NCBI GenBank assembly: GCA_002346435.1
Contig: DDZT01000015.1
Location: 17,452 to 27,685 of the forward strand
Origin: Anaerolineales bacterium UBA3001
GTDB lineage: Bacteria; Chloroflexota; Anaerolineae; Anaerolineales; UBA11657
DNA: 10,234 bases
Direction of reading: 5' to 3'
In this document: positions 1-7,148 of the stretch, piece by piece
Layout: each line of letters starts with the position of its first letter
Numbering within the stretch: the first letter of the stretch is position 1
Translations under genes and position numbers: made by a program
The notes under the pieces: generated by a model
Databases searched by the model: none
Seen by the model: the letters and a program-made list of their open reading frames with translations, nothing else
What the model was told of the DNA's origin: nothing

Positions 1-266
1 ACTTTGGTTGCAATGATAAGATCATCACGAGGCACACTAGTTTTACTTAACCAATTACCTATTATTGTTTCTGCAGTACCTCCAGGGTTGTCTTTTGCCC
101 ATTGTGAGTATATGTTAGCAGTATCAATAAAATTTATTCCACATTCAACAGCTGCGGAGATAATATCAAAGGAATCCTTTTCGCTTACTGACCAACCAAA
201 TTGCATAGTTCCTAGACAGAGTTCAGATACATGCAATTTTGTTTGGCCAAGGTATCTATAATTCAT
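1..266 (-). CDS. Aldo/keto reductase, N-terminal part (cut by window start)
   Basis: The first 88 residues of a probable NAD(P)H-dependent aldo/keto reductase, a cytosolic (beta/alpha)8-barrel oxidoreductase acting on aldehydes or ketones. The N-terminus reads MNYRYLGQTKLHVSELCLGT, the usual opening of the family (strand, then a GT turn). Three residues of the catalytic tetrad are visible: Asp48 in FIDTA, Tyr53 in NIYS and Lys88 in IIATK at the window edge. The catalytic His lies outside. The segment WAKDNPGGTAETIIGNWL matches the helix that follows the active-site Tyr in the family. The ATG at 266 is preceded by GGAG with a 10-base spacer, which supports this start. It is transcribed divergently from the crotonase gene and shares a 209-bp spacer with it. 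The substrate cannot be told from this fragment. The plus-strand frame over the same bases is a shadow. Confidence 0.9.
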   Translation of the reverse strand, partial: MNYRYLGQTKLHVSELCLGTMQFGWSVSEKDSFDIISAAVECGINFIDTANIYSQWAKDNPGGTAETIIGNWLSKTSVPRDDLIIATK

Positions 267-301
267 TGATAATTGTCTCCAATATTTTTGTAAGCACTGA
301 C

Positions 302-321
302 ACATGATTAGTGTATCATGT
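302..321. repeat. Inverted repeat in divergent spacer (possible operator)
   Basis: Seven-base perfect arms, ACATGAT and ATCATGT, are separated by six bases. The repeat lies 36 bp upstream of the aldo/keto reductase start and about 70 bp upstream of the extended -10 box that faces the crotonase gene. It has no T-run, so it does not look like a terminator. Its size and place fit a binding site for a dimeric regulator controlling one or both divergent genes. No regulator gene is in the window, so this is inference only. The rest of the 267-475 spacer holds no ORF that I would call a gene. Confidence 0.3.
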
Positions 322-388
322 TGATAAATGCTTCAATAGGCAAATAAGCAGGGATATTTGTGTAGAAAAGATTTGCGAAATGTGTGCA

Positions 389-397
389 TGCTATAAT
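389..397 (+). promoter_or_regulatory. Extended -10 promoter for the crotonase gene
   Basis: TGCTATAAT is a perfect TGn extension followed by a consensus -10 hexamer (392-397). No good -35 hexamer stands 16-18 bp upstream; a TTGCGA at 373-378 is too close. Extended -10 promoters often do without a -35. Transcription would start near 404, giving a leader of about 70 bases before the ATG at 476. The wider string GCATGCTATAAT recurs, with one base changed, on the minus strand near 8185-8196. Confidence 0.6.
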
Positions 398-475
398 TTT
401 TGATGCCAAACTATATATTGTGCAATAGTCAAAATCATTGATTGATTTTGCTGTAGCCAGCAAAGGAGTCGGCAC

Positions 476-1267
476 ATGGATGATTTAGAACAACCAACTT
501 ACCAACATATTCTAGTTGATATTACCGATAGAATAGCTCATGTAGTCATGAATATACCTTCCAAGCGCAATGCGCTTTCGATTTCCCATATGGAAGAGCT
601 AACAAGATGTTTCCAATCAATTGGTGAAAATAAGGATATAGCAGTGGTCATTTTACGGGGAAATGGCCCCTCTTTTTGTGCTGGACACGATTTACAGGAA
701 CTTGCTGGCAAGACAACTAAGTTTTATAGCAAGGTGTTTGATGTGTGCACCAAAATGATGGAGACAATTCAAAATATTCCGCAGCCTGTTATTGCCCAGG
801 TCCAGGGTACGGCTACAGCTGCCGGATGCCAACTGGTAGCCAGCTGCGATCTTGCAGTTGCCGACGAAAACGCAAAGTTTGCTACACCTGGCGTATCTAT
901 AGGATTGTTTTGTTCTACACCTATGGTAGCTGTGAGTCGTAACATGCACCGCAAGAAAATGATGGAAATGTTGCTGACAGGTGATCCTATTTCAGCTGAG
1001 GAAGCCCAATTGTGTGGGCTCGTCAATCGTGTAGTTTCGAGTGAAGAGATAGAAACTGAAACTAGGAGTCTTGCGATTCGTATATGTAATCATAGCGTTT
1101 TCACAATAGGTATTGGAAAAAAAGCGTTTTATCAGCAATTAGATATGGCACAGGAACAAGCATATGTTTATGCAGGAGAAGTTATGGTTACAAATGCTAT
1201 TCATTTTGATGCTCAAGAGGGAATATGTGCTTTTCTCGAAAAGAGAAAACCGGAATGGCAAAACTAG
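476..1267 (+). CDS. Enoyl-CoA hydratase/isomerase family protein, ECHDC3-like, catalytic Glu residues absent
   Basis: A 263-residue crotonase-fold protein of normal family length. Visible landmarks are the N-terminal strand and SKRNALS (29-35), the CoA-binding/oxyanion segment SFCAGHDL (66-73), the second oxyanion segment around TAAGCQL (114-120), and the C-terminal EGICAFLEKRKPEW (248-261). The two glutamates that carry out hydration in classical enoyl-CoA hydratase are replaced: Gln119 stands where GGGCE has Glu, and Gly139 (ATPGVSIGL) stands where PE has the second Glu. The string VSIGLFCSTP is typical of the ECHDC3 subgroup, whose activity is poorly defined. It is therefore probably not a standard hydratase; an isomerase, hydrolase or other acyl-CoA role is open. 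The start is set by AAAGGAG ending 7 bases before the ATG. It lies 211 bp upstream of pccB on the same strand, so a shared acyl-CoA role is plausible, but it may be a separate transcript. Confidence 0.88.
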   Translation: MDDLEQPTYQHILVDITDRIAHVVMNIPSKRNALSISHMEELTRCFQSIGENKDIAVVILRGNGPSFCAGHDLQELAGKTTKFYSKVFDVCTKMMETIQNIPQPVIAQVQGTATAAGCQLVASCDLAVADENAKFATPGVSIGLFCSTPMVAVSRNMHRKKMMEMLLTGDPISAEEAQLCGLVNRVVSSEEIETETRSLAIRICNHSVFTIGIGKKAFYQQLDMAQEQAYVYAGEVMVTNAIHFDAQEGICAFLEKRKPEWQN

Positions 1268-1478
1268 GCGACTCGATTTTATGTATATGTCAACCTTGCA
1301 GAAGGCTTCTACAGTTAAATGAATTCAATCAATAGTGTTAGCAGTCGTAACTTAGATGATTTCATCCGTGTTAATTGTATAGAGATTATTAGGCTCATAT
1401 TGAGTATATTAATAGTGAGTTGCTGGATATAATTATTGTGTCCTAAATATTAGTGTAGATAGTTATGGTAAATTACTA
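1268..1478 (+). other. Non-coding spacer between crotonase gene and pccB
   Basis: No gene is supported in these 211 bp. A small dyad at 1300-1310 (AGAAG, one base, CTTCT) follows the crotonase stop by about 30 bp. It has no downstream T-run and its stem would be short, so I do not call it a terminator. The other visible signal is a consensus -10 hexamer at 1428-1433. No recognisable riboswitch or tRNA was seen. Given the metabolism, a propionate-responsive or B12-linked control element could be looked for here, but I see none. Confidence 0.5.
1428..1433 (+). promoter_or_regulatory. Possible -10 box for the propionyl-CoA operon
   Basis: A consensus TATAAT lies 45 bp upstream of the pccB ATG. 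The nearest -35-like hexamer, TTGAGT at 1400-1405, has a 22-bp spacer, which is too long for a normal sigma-70 promoter. The preceding bases TGGA are not the standard TGn extension. The AT-rich context makes a chance match possible. It is the best candidate start point for the five-gene operon. Confidence 0.35.
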
Positions 1479-3029
1479 ATGAAAAACAAAACATCAATTG
1501 AACAGTTACGTGCATTGAAAGCAAAAGCTCGTCTTGGTGGAGGATCAGAACGTATAAGTCAACAACATGAGCGTGGTAAATTGACTGCGCGTGAACGTAT
1601 TGACTTGCTGCTAGATAAAGACTCATTTCACGAATTGGACATGTTCGTAACACATCGTGCCCGTGATTTTGGAATGGAAGAAAAACAAGTTCTTGGAGAC
1701 AGTGTGGTAACCGGTTGGGGAACTGTCGAAGGTAGACTGATATACGTGTATTCTCAAGATTTTACTGTTTTTGGGGGTTCGTTATCGCAGGTTCATTCTG
1801 AAAAGATATGTAAGATCATGGATATGGCGATGAAAAATGGTGCACCTTTAATAGGATTGAATGACTCTGGTGGCGCTAGAATTCAAGAAGGGGTAGTGTC
1901 TTTAGGAGGGTACGCTGATATATTTCTACGAAACACTTTAGCTTCGGGCGTAGTTCCACAGATTAGTGCTATTATGGGTCCTTGTGCTGGGGGTGCTGTT
2001 TACTCTCCCGCATTGACTGACTTTATCTTTATGGTGAAAAATTCATCCTATATGTTTGTTACAGGTCCTGATGTTGTTAAAACTGTGACTCACGAAGATG
2101 TTTCTTTCGAAGAGCTTGGTGGTGCGAGTGTGCATTCAAAAATTTCCGGTGTGTGTCATTATGTTGCAGAATCAGAGGCTGACTGCTTATTTCTTATGAG
2201 AGTGTTTTTGGGATATTTACCTCAAAATAATATGGAAGATCCTCCTTTTGTAGAAAGTAATGATGACCCCCTTAGAAGTGAGACGGCTTTGGATACAATT
2301 GTTCCAGACAGTGCTAATAAACCGTACGATGTGAAAGATGTCATTAGTTTAGTAGTAGATGAGTCAGATTTCTTTGAAATTCAGTCGGACTACGCTGCGA
2401 ATATAGTAGTGGGTTTTGCCCGACTTGGGGGTCATAGCGTTGGGATTGTTGCGAATCAACCTGCTCATCTTGCAGGAGTGATAGATATAGATGCTTCCGA
2501 CAAGGCCAGCCGATTTGTGCGGTTTTGCGACTCTTTCAATGTGCCACTTATAACTTTTGTGGATGTACCTGGATTTCTGCCTGGAACTGCACAAGAGCAT
2601 GGAGGTATTATCCGGGCCGGAGCAAAGTTGCTTTATGCATTTTGTGAAGCAACTGTTCCTAAAATAACGGTGATCATACGCAAAGCATATGGTGGTGCGT
2701 ACGATGTTATGAATAGCAAGCATATACGTTCAGACGTGAACTTGGCTTGGCCATCGGCGGAGATTGCAGTGATGGGTCCTGAAGGAGCTGTCAGTATTAT
2801 ATTTCGCAAAGAATTAGCAGAGTCGTCAGATCCAGATAAACGCAAAGAAGAGTTGGTTAAGGAGTATCGCGATACTTTTGCCAATCCATATGTTGCGGCT
2901 GGGAGAGGATATATCGATGATGTGATAGAACCACATGAGACACGTCCTAGATTAATTAATGCGCTAGAGATGCTTTCCAACAAACGCGATACAAATCCAG
3001 CCAAAAAACACGGCAATATCCCTTTATAA
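1479..3029 (+). CDS. pccB: Propionyl-CoA carboxylase carboxyltransferase (beta) subunit
   Basis: A 516-residue acyl-CoA carboxylase carboxyltransferase, matching the usual 510-540 of PccB/AccD5-type proteins. It moves the carboxyl group from carboxybiotin to an acyl-CoA, most likely propionyl-CoA, giving (S)-methylmalonyl-CoA. Two crotonase-like halves are present. The N-half shows the entry helix with GKLTARERIDLLLD (33-46), NDSGGARIQEGV (128-139) and GPCAGGAVYSPALTDF (167-182). The C-half shows DVPGFLPGTAQEHGGIIRAG (362-381) and RKAYGGAYDVM (401-411). Asp409 matches the Asp that sets propionyl-CoA preference in Streptomyces PccB (Asp422 there). The C-terminus HGNIPL is the family ending. 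No clear Shine-Dalgarno precedes the ATG, but MKNKTSIEQLRALKAKARLGG is a typical N-terminus. The gene opens the operon, and biotin carboxylase follows after 4 bp. Acetyl- or butyryl-CoA activity cannot be excluded. Confidence 0.95.
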   Translation: MKNKTSIEQLRALKAKARLGGGSERISQQHERGKLTARERIDLLLDKDSFHELDMFVTHRARDFGMEEKQVLGDSVVTGWGTVEGRLIYVYSQDFTVFGGSLSQVHSEKICKIMDMAMKNGAPLIGLNDSGGARIQEGVVSLGGYADIFLRNTLASGVVPQISAIMGPCAGGAVYSPALTDFIFMVKNSSYMFVTGPDVVKTVTHEDVSFEELGGASVHSKISGVCHYVAESEADCLFLMRVFLGYLPQNNMEDPPFVESNDDPLRSETALDTIVPDSANKPYDVKDVISLVVDESDFFEIQSDYAANIVVGFARLGGHSVGIVANQPAHLAGVIDIDASDKASRFVRFCDSFNVPLITFVDVPGFLPGTAQEHGGIIRAGAKLLYAFCEATVPKITVIIRKAYGGAYDVMNSKHIRSDVNLAWPSAEIAVMGPEGAVSIIFRKELAESSDPDKRKEELVKEYRDTFANPYVAAGRGYIDDVIEPHETRPRLINALEMLSNKRDTNPAKKHGNIPL

Positions 3030-3033
3030 TTTT

Positions 3034-4539
3034 ATGTTGCAGAAAGTCCTGATCGCAAATAGAGGAGAAATTGCAGTGCGCGTAATACGTGCCTGTCATG
3101 AACTCGGATTGAGAACGGTGGCCATTTTCTCAGAGGCCGATCGACATGCTATGCATGTTTACTACGCTGATGAAGCCTATTCTGTTGGTCAAGCTCAGGC
3201 TAAAGACTCTTACCTAAACATCGAAAAGATTTTGAATGTAGCTAAGATGTCAGAGGTGGATGCAGTTCATCCGGGATATGGTTTCTTAGCAGAAAATCAT
3301 GAATTTGCGCAGGCCTGTATAGATGCTGGATTAATTTTTATTGGCCCTATGCCTCATGCTATTGCAACTATGGGTGACAAGGTTGTGGCTCGCAGCACTA
3401 TGCGAAAGGCAGGAGTACCTGTTGTGCCGGGAACAGAAGGCGAAAGCAATCTTAGAGATGATGAAATACTAGCGATAGCATCGAAAATTGGATTTCCGTT
3501 GTTAATTAAGTCCGCTGCTGGAGGTGGAGGAAAAGGAATGCGACGAGTTAACGATAAGAGTATGATGATGAATGCTCTATCTGAAGCACGTCGAGAGTCT
3601 GCAGCTGCTTTTGGTAACGATAGCGTCTATCTAGAGAAATTGATACAAGGTGCGCGACACATAGAATTTCAGATAATCGCTGACAATTATGGCAATGTGA
3701 TTCATTTGGGAGAACGGGAGTGCTCCATTCAGAGACGACATCAGAAGCTTTTGGAAGAAGCTCCATCGGTCATACTTTCAGATGATATTGGTTTGCGGAC
3801 TAAAATGGGAGAAATTGCTTGTCTTGCTGCCAGGTCAGTGGATTATGTCAATGCTGGTACTGTTGAATTTCTGTTGGATGAAGACAGGAATTATTATTTC
3901 CTGGAAATGAATACGCGACTTCAAGTTGAACATCCAGTCACTGAGATAGTTACTGGAGTGGATATAGTGAAAGAGCAGATTCGTATAGCCAGAAACCGTA
4001 GACTGAGTCGTCAGCAACATGAAATAGAATTGAAGGGGTGGGCAATTGAGTGTCGCATAAATGCGGAGGATTCTTATAGCGATTTTATACCGTCTATAGG
4101 TACCATTAATACCAACATAGTCCCTACAGGTCCTGGGGTTCGAGTAGATACAGGCGTATATCCTGGTTACACTATTTCTCCGCATTATGATTCGATGATT
4201 AGCAAGGTGATTTGTTCAGGAAAAACCAGGGGAGAGGCATTACTGCGGATGCGAAGGGCATTAGAGGAATATCGCATAGTTGGAGTAAAAACCACAATTC
4301 CGTTTCACCAAAAGTTACTTAATTCACATAGGTTTATGGCCGGACAATTCAACACAAGTTTTGTGGATGAGGATTTTAGTCTGGGAGGTAGATCAGATAC
4401 TGATGATGAAATTGCTGCAGTATTTGCAGCTTTAGCTGCACATCAGTATCGTCAACAAGCTGCGTATGTCGTTCAGCGAGGCAAAAGAGATGCATCCAAT
4501 TGGAAATGGGTAGGGCGTTGGGAAAGGATGCATAGATGA
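3034..4539 (+). CDS. accC: Biotin carboxylase subunit of acyl-CoA carboxylase
   Basis: A 501-residue biotin carboxylase that uses ATP and bicarbonate to carboxylate the biotin of the carrier protein encoded next. The N-terminal domain begins LIANRGEIAVRVIRA (6-20). The ATP-grasp domain has Lys116 (MGDK), Lys159 (LLIKS), the glycine-rich loop GGGGKGMR (163-170), His209, the stretch ECSIQRRHQKLLEEAP (229-244), Glu278, and Glu291/Asn293/Arg295 in EMNTRLQVEHPVTE. Arg341 and Asp386 (HYDSM) match E. coli AccC Arg338 and Asp382. All catalytic residues are therefore intact. About 50 extra C-terminal residues, ending NWKWVGRWERMHR, go beyond the E. coli enzyme and resemble the tail of stand-alone carboxylases in Gram-positives and Chloroflexota. 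There is no clear Shine-Dalgarno before the ATG, which lies 4 bp after pccB. The stop overlaps the carrier gene by ATGA, pointing to translational coupling. Confidence 0.95.
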   Translation: MLQKVLIANRGEIAVRVIRACHELGLRTVAIFSEADRHAMHVYYADEAYSVGQAQAKDSYLNIEKILNVAKMSEVDAVHPGYGFLAENHEFAQACIDAGLIFIGPMPHAIATMGDKVVARSTMRKAGVPVVPGTEGESNLRDDEILAIASKIGFPLLIKSAAGGGGKGMRRVNDKSMMMNALSEARRESAAAFGNDSVYLEKLIQGARHIEFQIIADNYGNVIHLGERECSIQRRHQKLLEEAPSVILSDDIGLRTKMGEIACLAARSVDYVNAGTVEFLLDEDRNYYFLEMNTRLQVEHPVTEIVTGVDIVKEQIRIARNRRLSRQQHEIELKGWAIECRINAEDSYSDFIPSIGTINTNIVPTGPGVRVDTGVYPGYTISPHYDSMISKVICSGKTRGEALLRMRRALEEYRIVGVKTTIPFHQKLLNSHRFMAGQFNTSFVDEDFSLGGRSDTDDEIAAVFAALAAHQYRQQAAYVVQRGKRDASNWKWVGRWERMHR

Positions 4540-5048
4540 AGTACTTAGCTACTGTTAATGGGACTAAATTTGAAGTAGATATTAATGAAGACAGCCATGT
4601 GACTGTCGATGGTGAGAGATATGAAATAGACTTCAGAGCAATAGGTAATGGACCCTTATATTCACTCTTGATTGGTGGTAATTCATATGAGGGTCATATT
4701 GAGGCTACCGATGATGGATGGCAGGTTCTGCATAAAGGCGACCTGTATATGGTTGAAATAGAGGACGAGCGGTCTCAGAGGTTGATGAGTCTTGGCGGAG
4801 CTGTAGCATCAGCTAAGGGTGATTATTACTTGAAAGCTCCAATGCCTGGATTAGTTGTTTCAGTTACGGTTGAGGAAGGTCAAGAAATCAGACAGGGTGA
4901 CATTCTAGTAGTTTTAGAATCGATGAAGATGCAAAACGAGCTTAAGTCTCCGCGTGATGGAACTATTCTGCGTATACAAGTAAATCCGGAAGATACGATT
5001 CAGCAGGATGCGGTTTTGTTAGTACTCTCACCGTCAGACGACCAATGA
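4536..5048 (+). CDS. Biotin carboxyl carrier protein with BT-like N-terminal region
   Basis: A 170-residue carrier that shuttles the carboxyl group between the biotin carboxylase and the carboxyltransferase. The C-terminal biotinyl domain starts at about residue 98 (YLKAPMPGLV) and carries the biotinylation site ESMKMQNEL, with Lys131 the modified residue. The hinge signature APMPG (101-105) sits 26 residues before it, as expected. Residues 1-80 are rich in short strands (TVNGTKFEVDI, VTVDGERYEIDF, SYEGHIEA) and resemble the biotin-transfer (BT) barrel that joins the two domains in fused PCC alpha chains. The start is supported by AAAGGA at 4523-4528, 7 bases upstream, and by the ATGA overlap with the upstream stop. 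The stop overlaps the mutase start by another ATGA. Together with the upstream protein it totals 671 residues, the size of a fused alpha chain. Confidence 0.93.
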   Translation: MKYLATVNGTKFEVDINEDSHVTVDGERYEIDFRAIGNGPLYSLLIGGNSYEGHIEATDDGWQVLHKGDLYMVEIEDERSQRLMSLGGAVASAKGDYYLKAPMPGLVVSVTVEEGQEIRQGDILVVLESMKMQNELKSPRDGTILRIQVNPEDTIQQDAVLLVLSPSDDQ

Positions 5049-6676
5049 CGAATTTCAGTTCAAGTAACGATAAAGCCAAATTAGATAAAAAATTAGAGCG
5101 CCATATTAAATTCTCTACTTCATCTGGTATACCCTTGGAAAGAGTATTTTTGCCCGAAGGGGAATCTAGTTCCTCTGTAGATGATGTAGAAATGCCAGGT
5201 CAGTATCCATATACGCGTGGTATTTATCCAACAATGTATCGTGGGCAATATTGGACAATGAGGCAATATGCTGGTTATGCTAGCGCTGACGAAACCAACC
5301 GGCGATTTAAGTTTTTGCTTGAGCAAGGGCAGACCGGACTTTCTGTAGCGTTCGATTTACCCACTCAAATTGGTTATGATCCTGATGACCCGTTGGCTGA
5401 GGGAGAAGTTGGTAAGGTTGGTGTATCTATATCAACGCTGGAAGACATGAATCGTTTATTTGATGGAATTCCAATGGAAAAAGTCAGTACAAGCATGACT
5501 ATTAATGCACCAGCAGCCATTTTGCTGGCTATGTATATCTCGGTTGCTAAGCGCAAGCAAGTTGACATTAATAAACTACGTGGCACTATTCAAAATGATA
5601 TTCTTAAGGAATATCTGGCCCGTGGCACGTATATTTTCCCACCAGCACCCTCTCTGCGATTGGTTACTGATGTGTTTAGATATTGTGACAAACATTTGCC
5701 CTACTGGAATACCATCAGTATTTCCGGTTATCATATACGTGAGGCCGGTAGCACTGCTGTTCAGGAAGTAGCATTCACATTGGCTAATGCGATAACTTAT
5801 GTGGAGGCGGCAATCAACTCAGGATTGAAGATTGATAATTTTGCTCCTAGAATAAGCTTTTTCTTCAACGCACATAATCAGTTTCTAGAGGAGATTGCTA
5901 AATTCAGAGCTGCTAGACGAATGTGGGCTGAAATAATCAAGAATAGGTTCAGTTGTGAAGATCCCAAAAGTCAGATGATGCGTTTTCATGCACAGACTGG
6001 TGGTAGCACACTGACTGCACAGCAGCCTAAGAATAATGTAACCAGAGTTGCTATACAGGCCCTAGCAGCTGTCCTTGGTGGTGCTCAAAGTATTCATACT
6101 AACTCAATGGATGAAGCACTGGCTCTGCCTACCGCTTCAGCCGCACAAGTCGCTCTGCGTACGCAGCAAATTATCGCCCATGAATCGGGAGTAGCCGATA
6201 TTGTTGATCCTTTAGGGGGTGGATATGCGATAGAATCATTGACCAACGAAATACAATCTCGTGCAGAAAAATATATCAGACATATTGATGACATTGGCGG
6301 ATCACTCGCAGCAATTGAGTCTGGCTATATGCAGGGAGAAATTCACGATGCTGCATATGCTTATCAAAAAAATATTGAACAGGGTGATCAGGTTGTAGTA
6401 GGCGTAAACAATTTTGCTGACGATAAAAAGTTAGAGATAGATAGATTGATTGTAGATAAGGAAACTGAAGAGCAGCAGTGTGAACGGGTACGTGCTATTC
6501 GTCAACAGCGTGATTCGGAGAAGACGAGCACACTTCTTGATCAATTGTCTAAGGCTGCACGAGGGAAAGACAACCTAATGCCGCTTTTTATTGAATGTGT
6601 AGAGCACAATGTTACCTTAGGTGAAATTTGTAATATCCTTCGCAATGTATGGGGTGAGTATAGGTCTCGAATATAG
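5045..6676 (+). CDS. mcmA: Methylmalonyl-CoA mutase large (catalytic, substrate-binding) subunit
   Basis: A 543-residue TIM-barrel subunit of adenosylcobalamin-dependent mutase, which rearranges (R)-methylmalonyl-CoA to succinyl-CoA. Landmarks are YPTMYRGQYWTMRQYAGY (61-78), GLSVAFDLPTQIGYD (98-112), GTIQNDILKEYLARGTYIFPP (180-200), SISGYHIREAGS (225-236) and HTNSMDEALALPT (351-363). Tyr75, Arg193, Tyr229 and His230 line up, with one constant offset of 14, with Tyr89, Arg207, Tyr243 and His244 of the Propionibacterium enzyme. Isobutyryl-CoA mutase has Phe and Gln at the first two positions, and 2-hydroxyisobutyryl-CoA mutase has Ile at the first, so methylmalonyl-CoA is the likely substrate. 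The protein ends at WGEYRSRI, before the linker and the B12-binding DxHxxG domain of full-length mutases. It must therefore pair with a separate small subunit, which is not in the window. Its start overlaps the carrier stop by ATGA, and the epimerase follows after 20 bp. Confidence 0.95.
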   Translation: MTNFSSSNDKAKLDKKLERHIKFSTSSGIPLERVFLPEGESSSSVDDVEMPGQYPYTRGIYPTMYRGQYWTMRQYAGYASADETNRRFKFLLEQGQTGLSVAFDLPTQIGYDPDDPLAEGEVGKVGVSISTLEDMNRLFDGIPMEKVSTSMTINAPAAILLAMYISVAKRKQVDINKLRGTIQNDILKEYLARGTYIFPPAPSLRLVTDVFRYCDKHLPYWNTISISGYHIREAGSTAVQEVAFTLANAITYVEAAINSGLKIDNFAPRISFFFNAHNQFLEEIAKFRAARRMWAEIIKNRFSCEDPKSQMMRFHAQTGGSTLTAQQPKNNVTRVAIQALAAVLGGAQSIHTNSMDEALALPTASAAQVALRTQQIIAHESGVADIVDPLGGGYAIESLTNEIQSRAEKYIRHIDDIGGSLAAIESGYMQGEIHDAAYAYQKNIEQGDQVVVGVNNFADDKKLEIDRLIVDKETEEQQCERVRAIRQQRDSEKTSTLLDQLSKAARGKDNLMPLFIECVEHNVTLGEICNILRNVWGEYRSRI

Positions 6677-6696
6677 TAAATTGTATATTGACAATA

Positions 6697-7104
6697 ATGA
6701 TAAAAAATATAGACCACATTGCCATAGCAGTTTCTGACTTGGAAGAGGCTCTTAGTTTTTGGCGTGACACCTTAGGGCTAAAAGTGACTCACCGTGAAAA
6801 AGTGCTATCACAACAAGTTGATACAGCATTTTTTGAGATAGGTGCAAGTAAAATTGAATTGGTAGAACCTACCACTGAAGATAGTGGTATAGCTCGTTTT
6901 GTTCAGAAGAAAGGACCATCAATGCATCATATTGCGCTAGAAGTGGAAGACTTATCTTCTATGATTTTAGAACTAAAGTCGAAAGGACTTCATTTGTTGA
7001 ATGATGTTCCAATAGATGGTGCTGCAGGTAAAAGAGCTATTTTCATTCATCCAAATAGTACTGGAGGAGTATTGCTGGAACTATATGAATCAGTCGACAG
7101 TTAA
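6697..7104 (+). CDS. mce: Methylmalonyl-CoA epimerase
   Basis: A 135-residue vicinal-oxygen-chelate (glyoxalase-fold) protein that interconverts (S)- and (R)-methylmalonyl-CoA, linking the carboxylase product to the mutase. Two beta-alpha-beta-beta-beta modules are visible, starting at IDHIAIAVSDLEEAL (5-19) and MHHIALEVEDL (76-86). Expected metal ligands are His7, Gln39 (SQQVDTAFFEIG), His78 and Glu128 (GVLLELYE), matching the His/Gln/His/Glu set known for the Propionibacterium enzyme. The length is normal for the family. I chose the ATG at 6697 because MIKNIDHIAIAV is the usual N-terminus; a TTG three codons upstream (6688) is in frame but adds nothing conserved. No Shine-Dalgarno is visible. 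TATATT sits 7 bases before the ATG, which could give an extra leaderless transcript but may be chance in AT-rich DNA. It is the last gene of the operon. Confidence 0.93.
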   Translation: MIKNIDHIAIAVSDLEEALSFWRDTLGLKVTHREKVLSQQVDTAFFEIGASKIELVEPTTEDSGIARFVQKKGPSMHHIALEVEDLSSMILELKSKGLHLLNDVPIDGAAGKRAIFIHPNSTGGVLLELYESVDS

Positions 7105-7119
7105 TTGATTTTAACAGAT

Positions 7120-7148
7120 AATTTACCCACAATTAAGAATTGTAAATT
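7120..7148. terminator. AT-rich imperfect inverted repeat between convergent genes
   Basis: ACAATT and AATTGT (7129-7134, 7138-7143) form a six-base stem with a three-base loop. Outside these, AATTT (7120-7124) and AAATT (7144-7148) can extend the stem across a four-base bulge. It sits exactly between the epimerase stop and the end of the convergent dehydrogenase, where a bidirectional terminator would be expected. The stem is all A/T apart from one pair and no clean T-run follows, so intrinsic termination would be weak. This is a position-based guess. Confidence 0.3.

Noticed and set aside
4..261. Plus-strand open frame of 85 codons at the window start
   Set aside because: It is the antisense shadow of the aldo/keto reductase, whose minus-strand translation has clear family motifs and catalytic residues.
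1296..1314. Small dyad after the crotonase gene as a terminator
   Set aside because: The usable stem is short once a loop is allowed, a mismatch interrupts it, and no T-run follows.
2364..3016. Two overlapping minus-strand frames (119 and 127 codons)
   Set aside because: Both are shadows of the highly conserved pccB C-terminal half.
3025..3030. TATAAT just before the biotin carboxylase start as an internal promoter
   Set aside because: It overlaps the pccB stop codon and lies only 3 bases from the ATG, too close for a start at or before 3034; probably chance in AT-rich DNA.
3835..4185. Minus-strand frame of 116 codons
   Set aside because: It is antisense to the biotin carboxylase catalytic region and has no domain of its own.
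5045..6676. Reading the mutase as isobutyryl-CoA or 2-hydroxyisobutyryl-CoA mutase
   Set aside because: Tyr75 and Arg193 match the methylmalonyl-CoA type; those enzymes carry Phe or Ile and Gln at these positions. The pccB and epimerase neighbours agree.
6688..6696. TTG start for the epimerase, three codons upstream
   Set aside because: The ATG at 6697 gives the family's usual N-terminus; the extra residues are not conserved and the TTG has no ribosome binding site.
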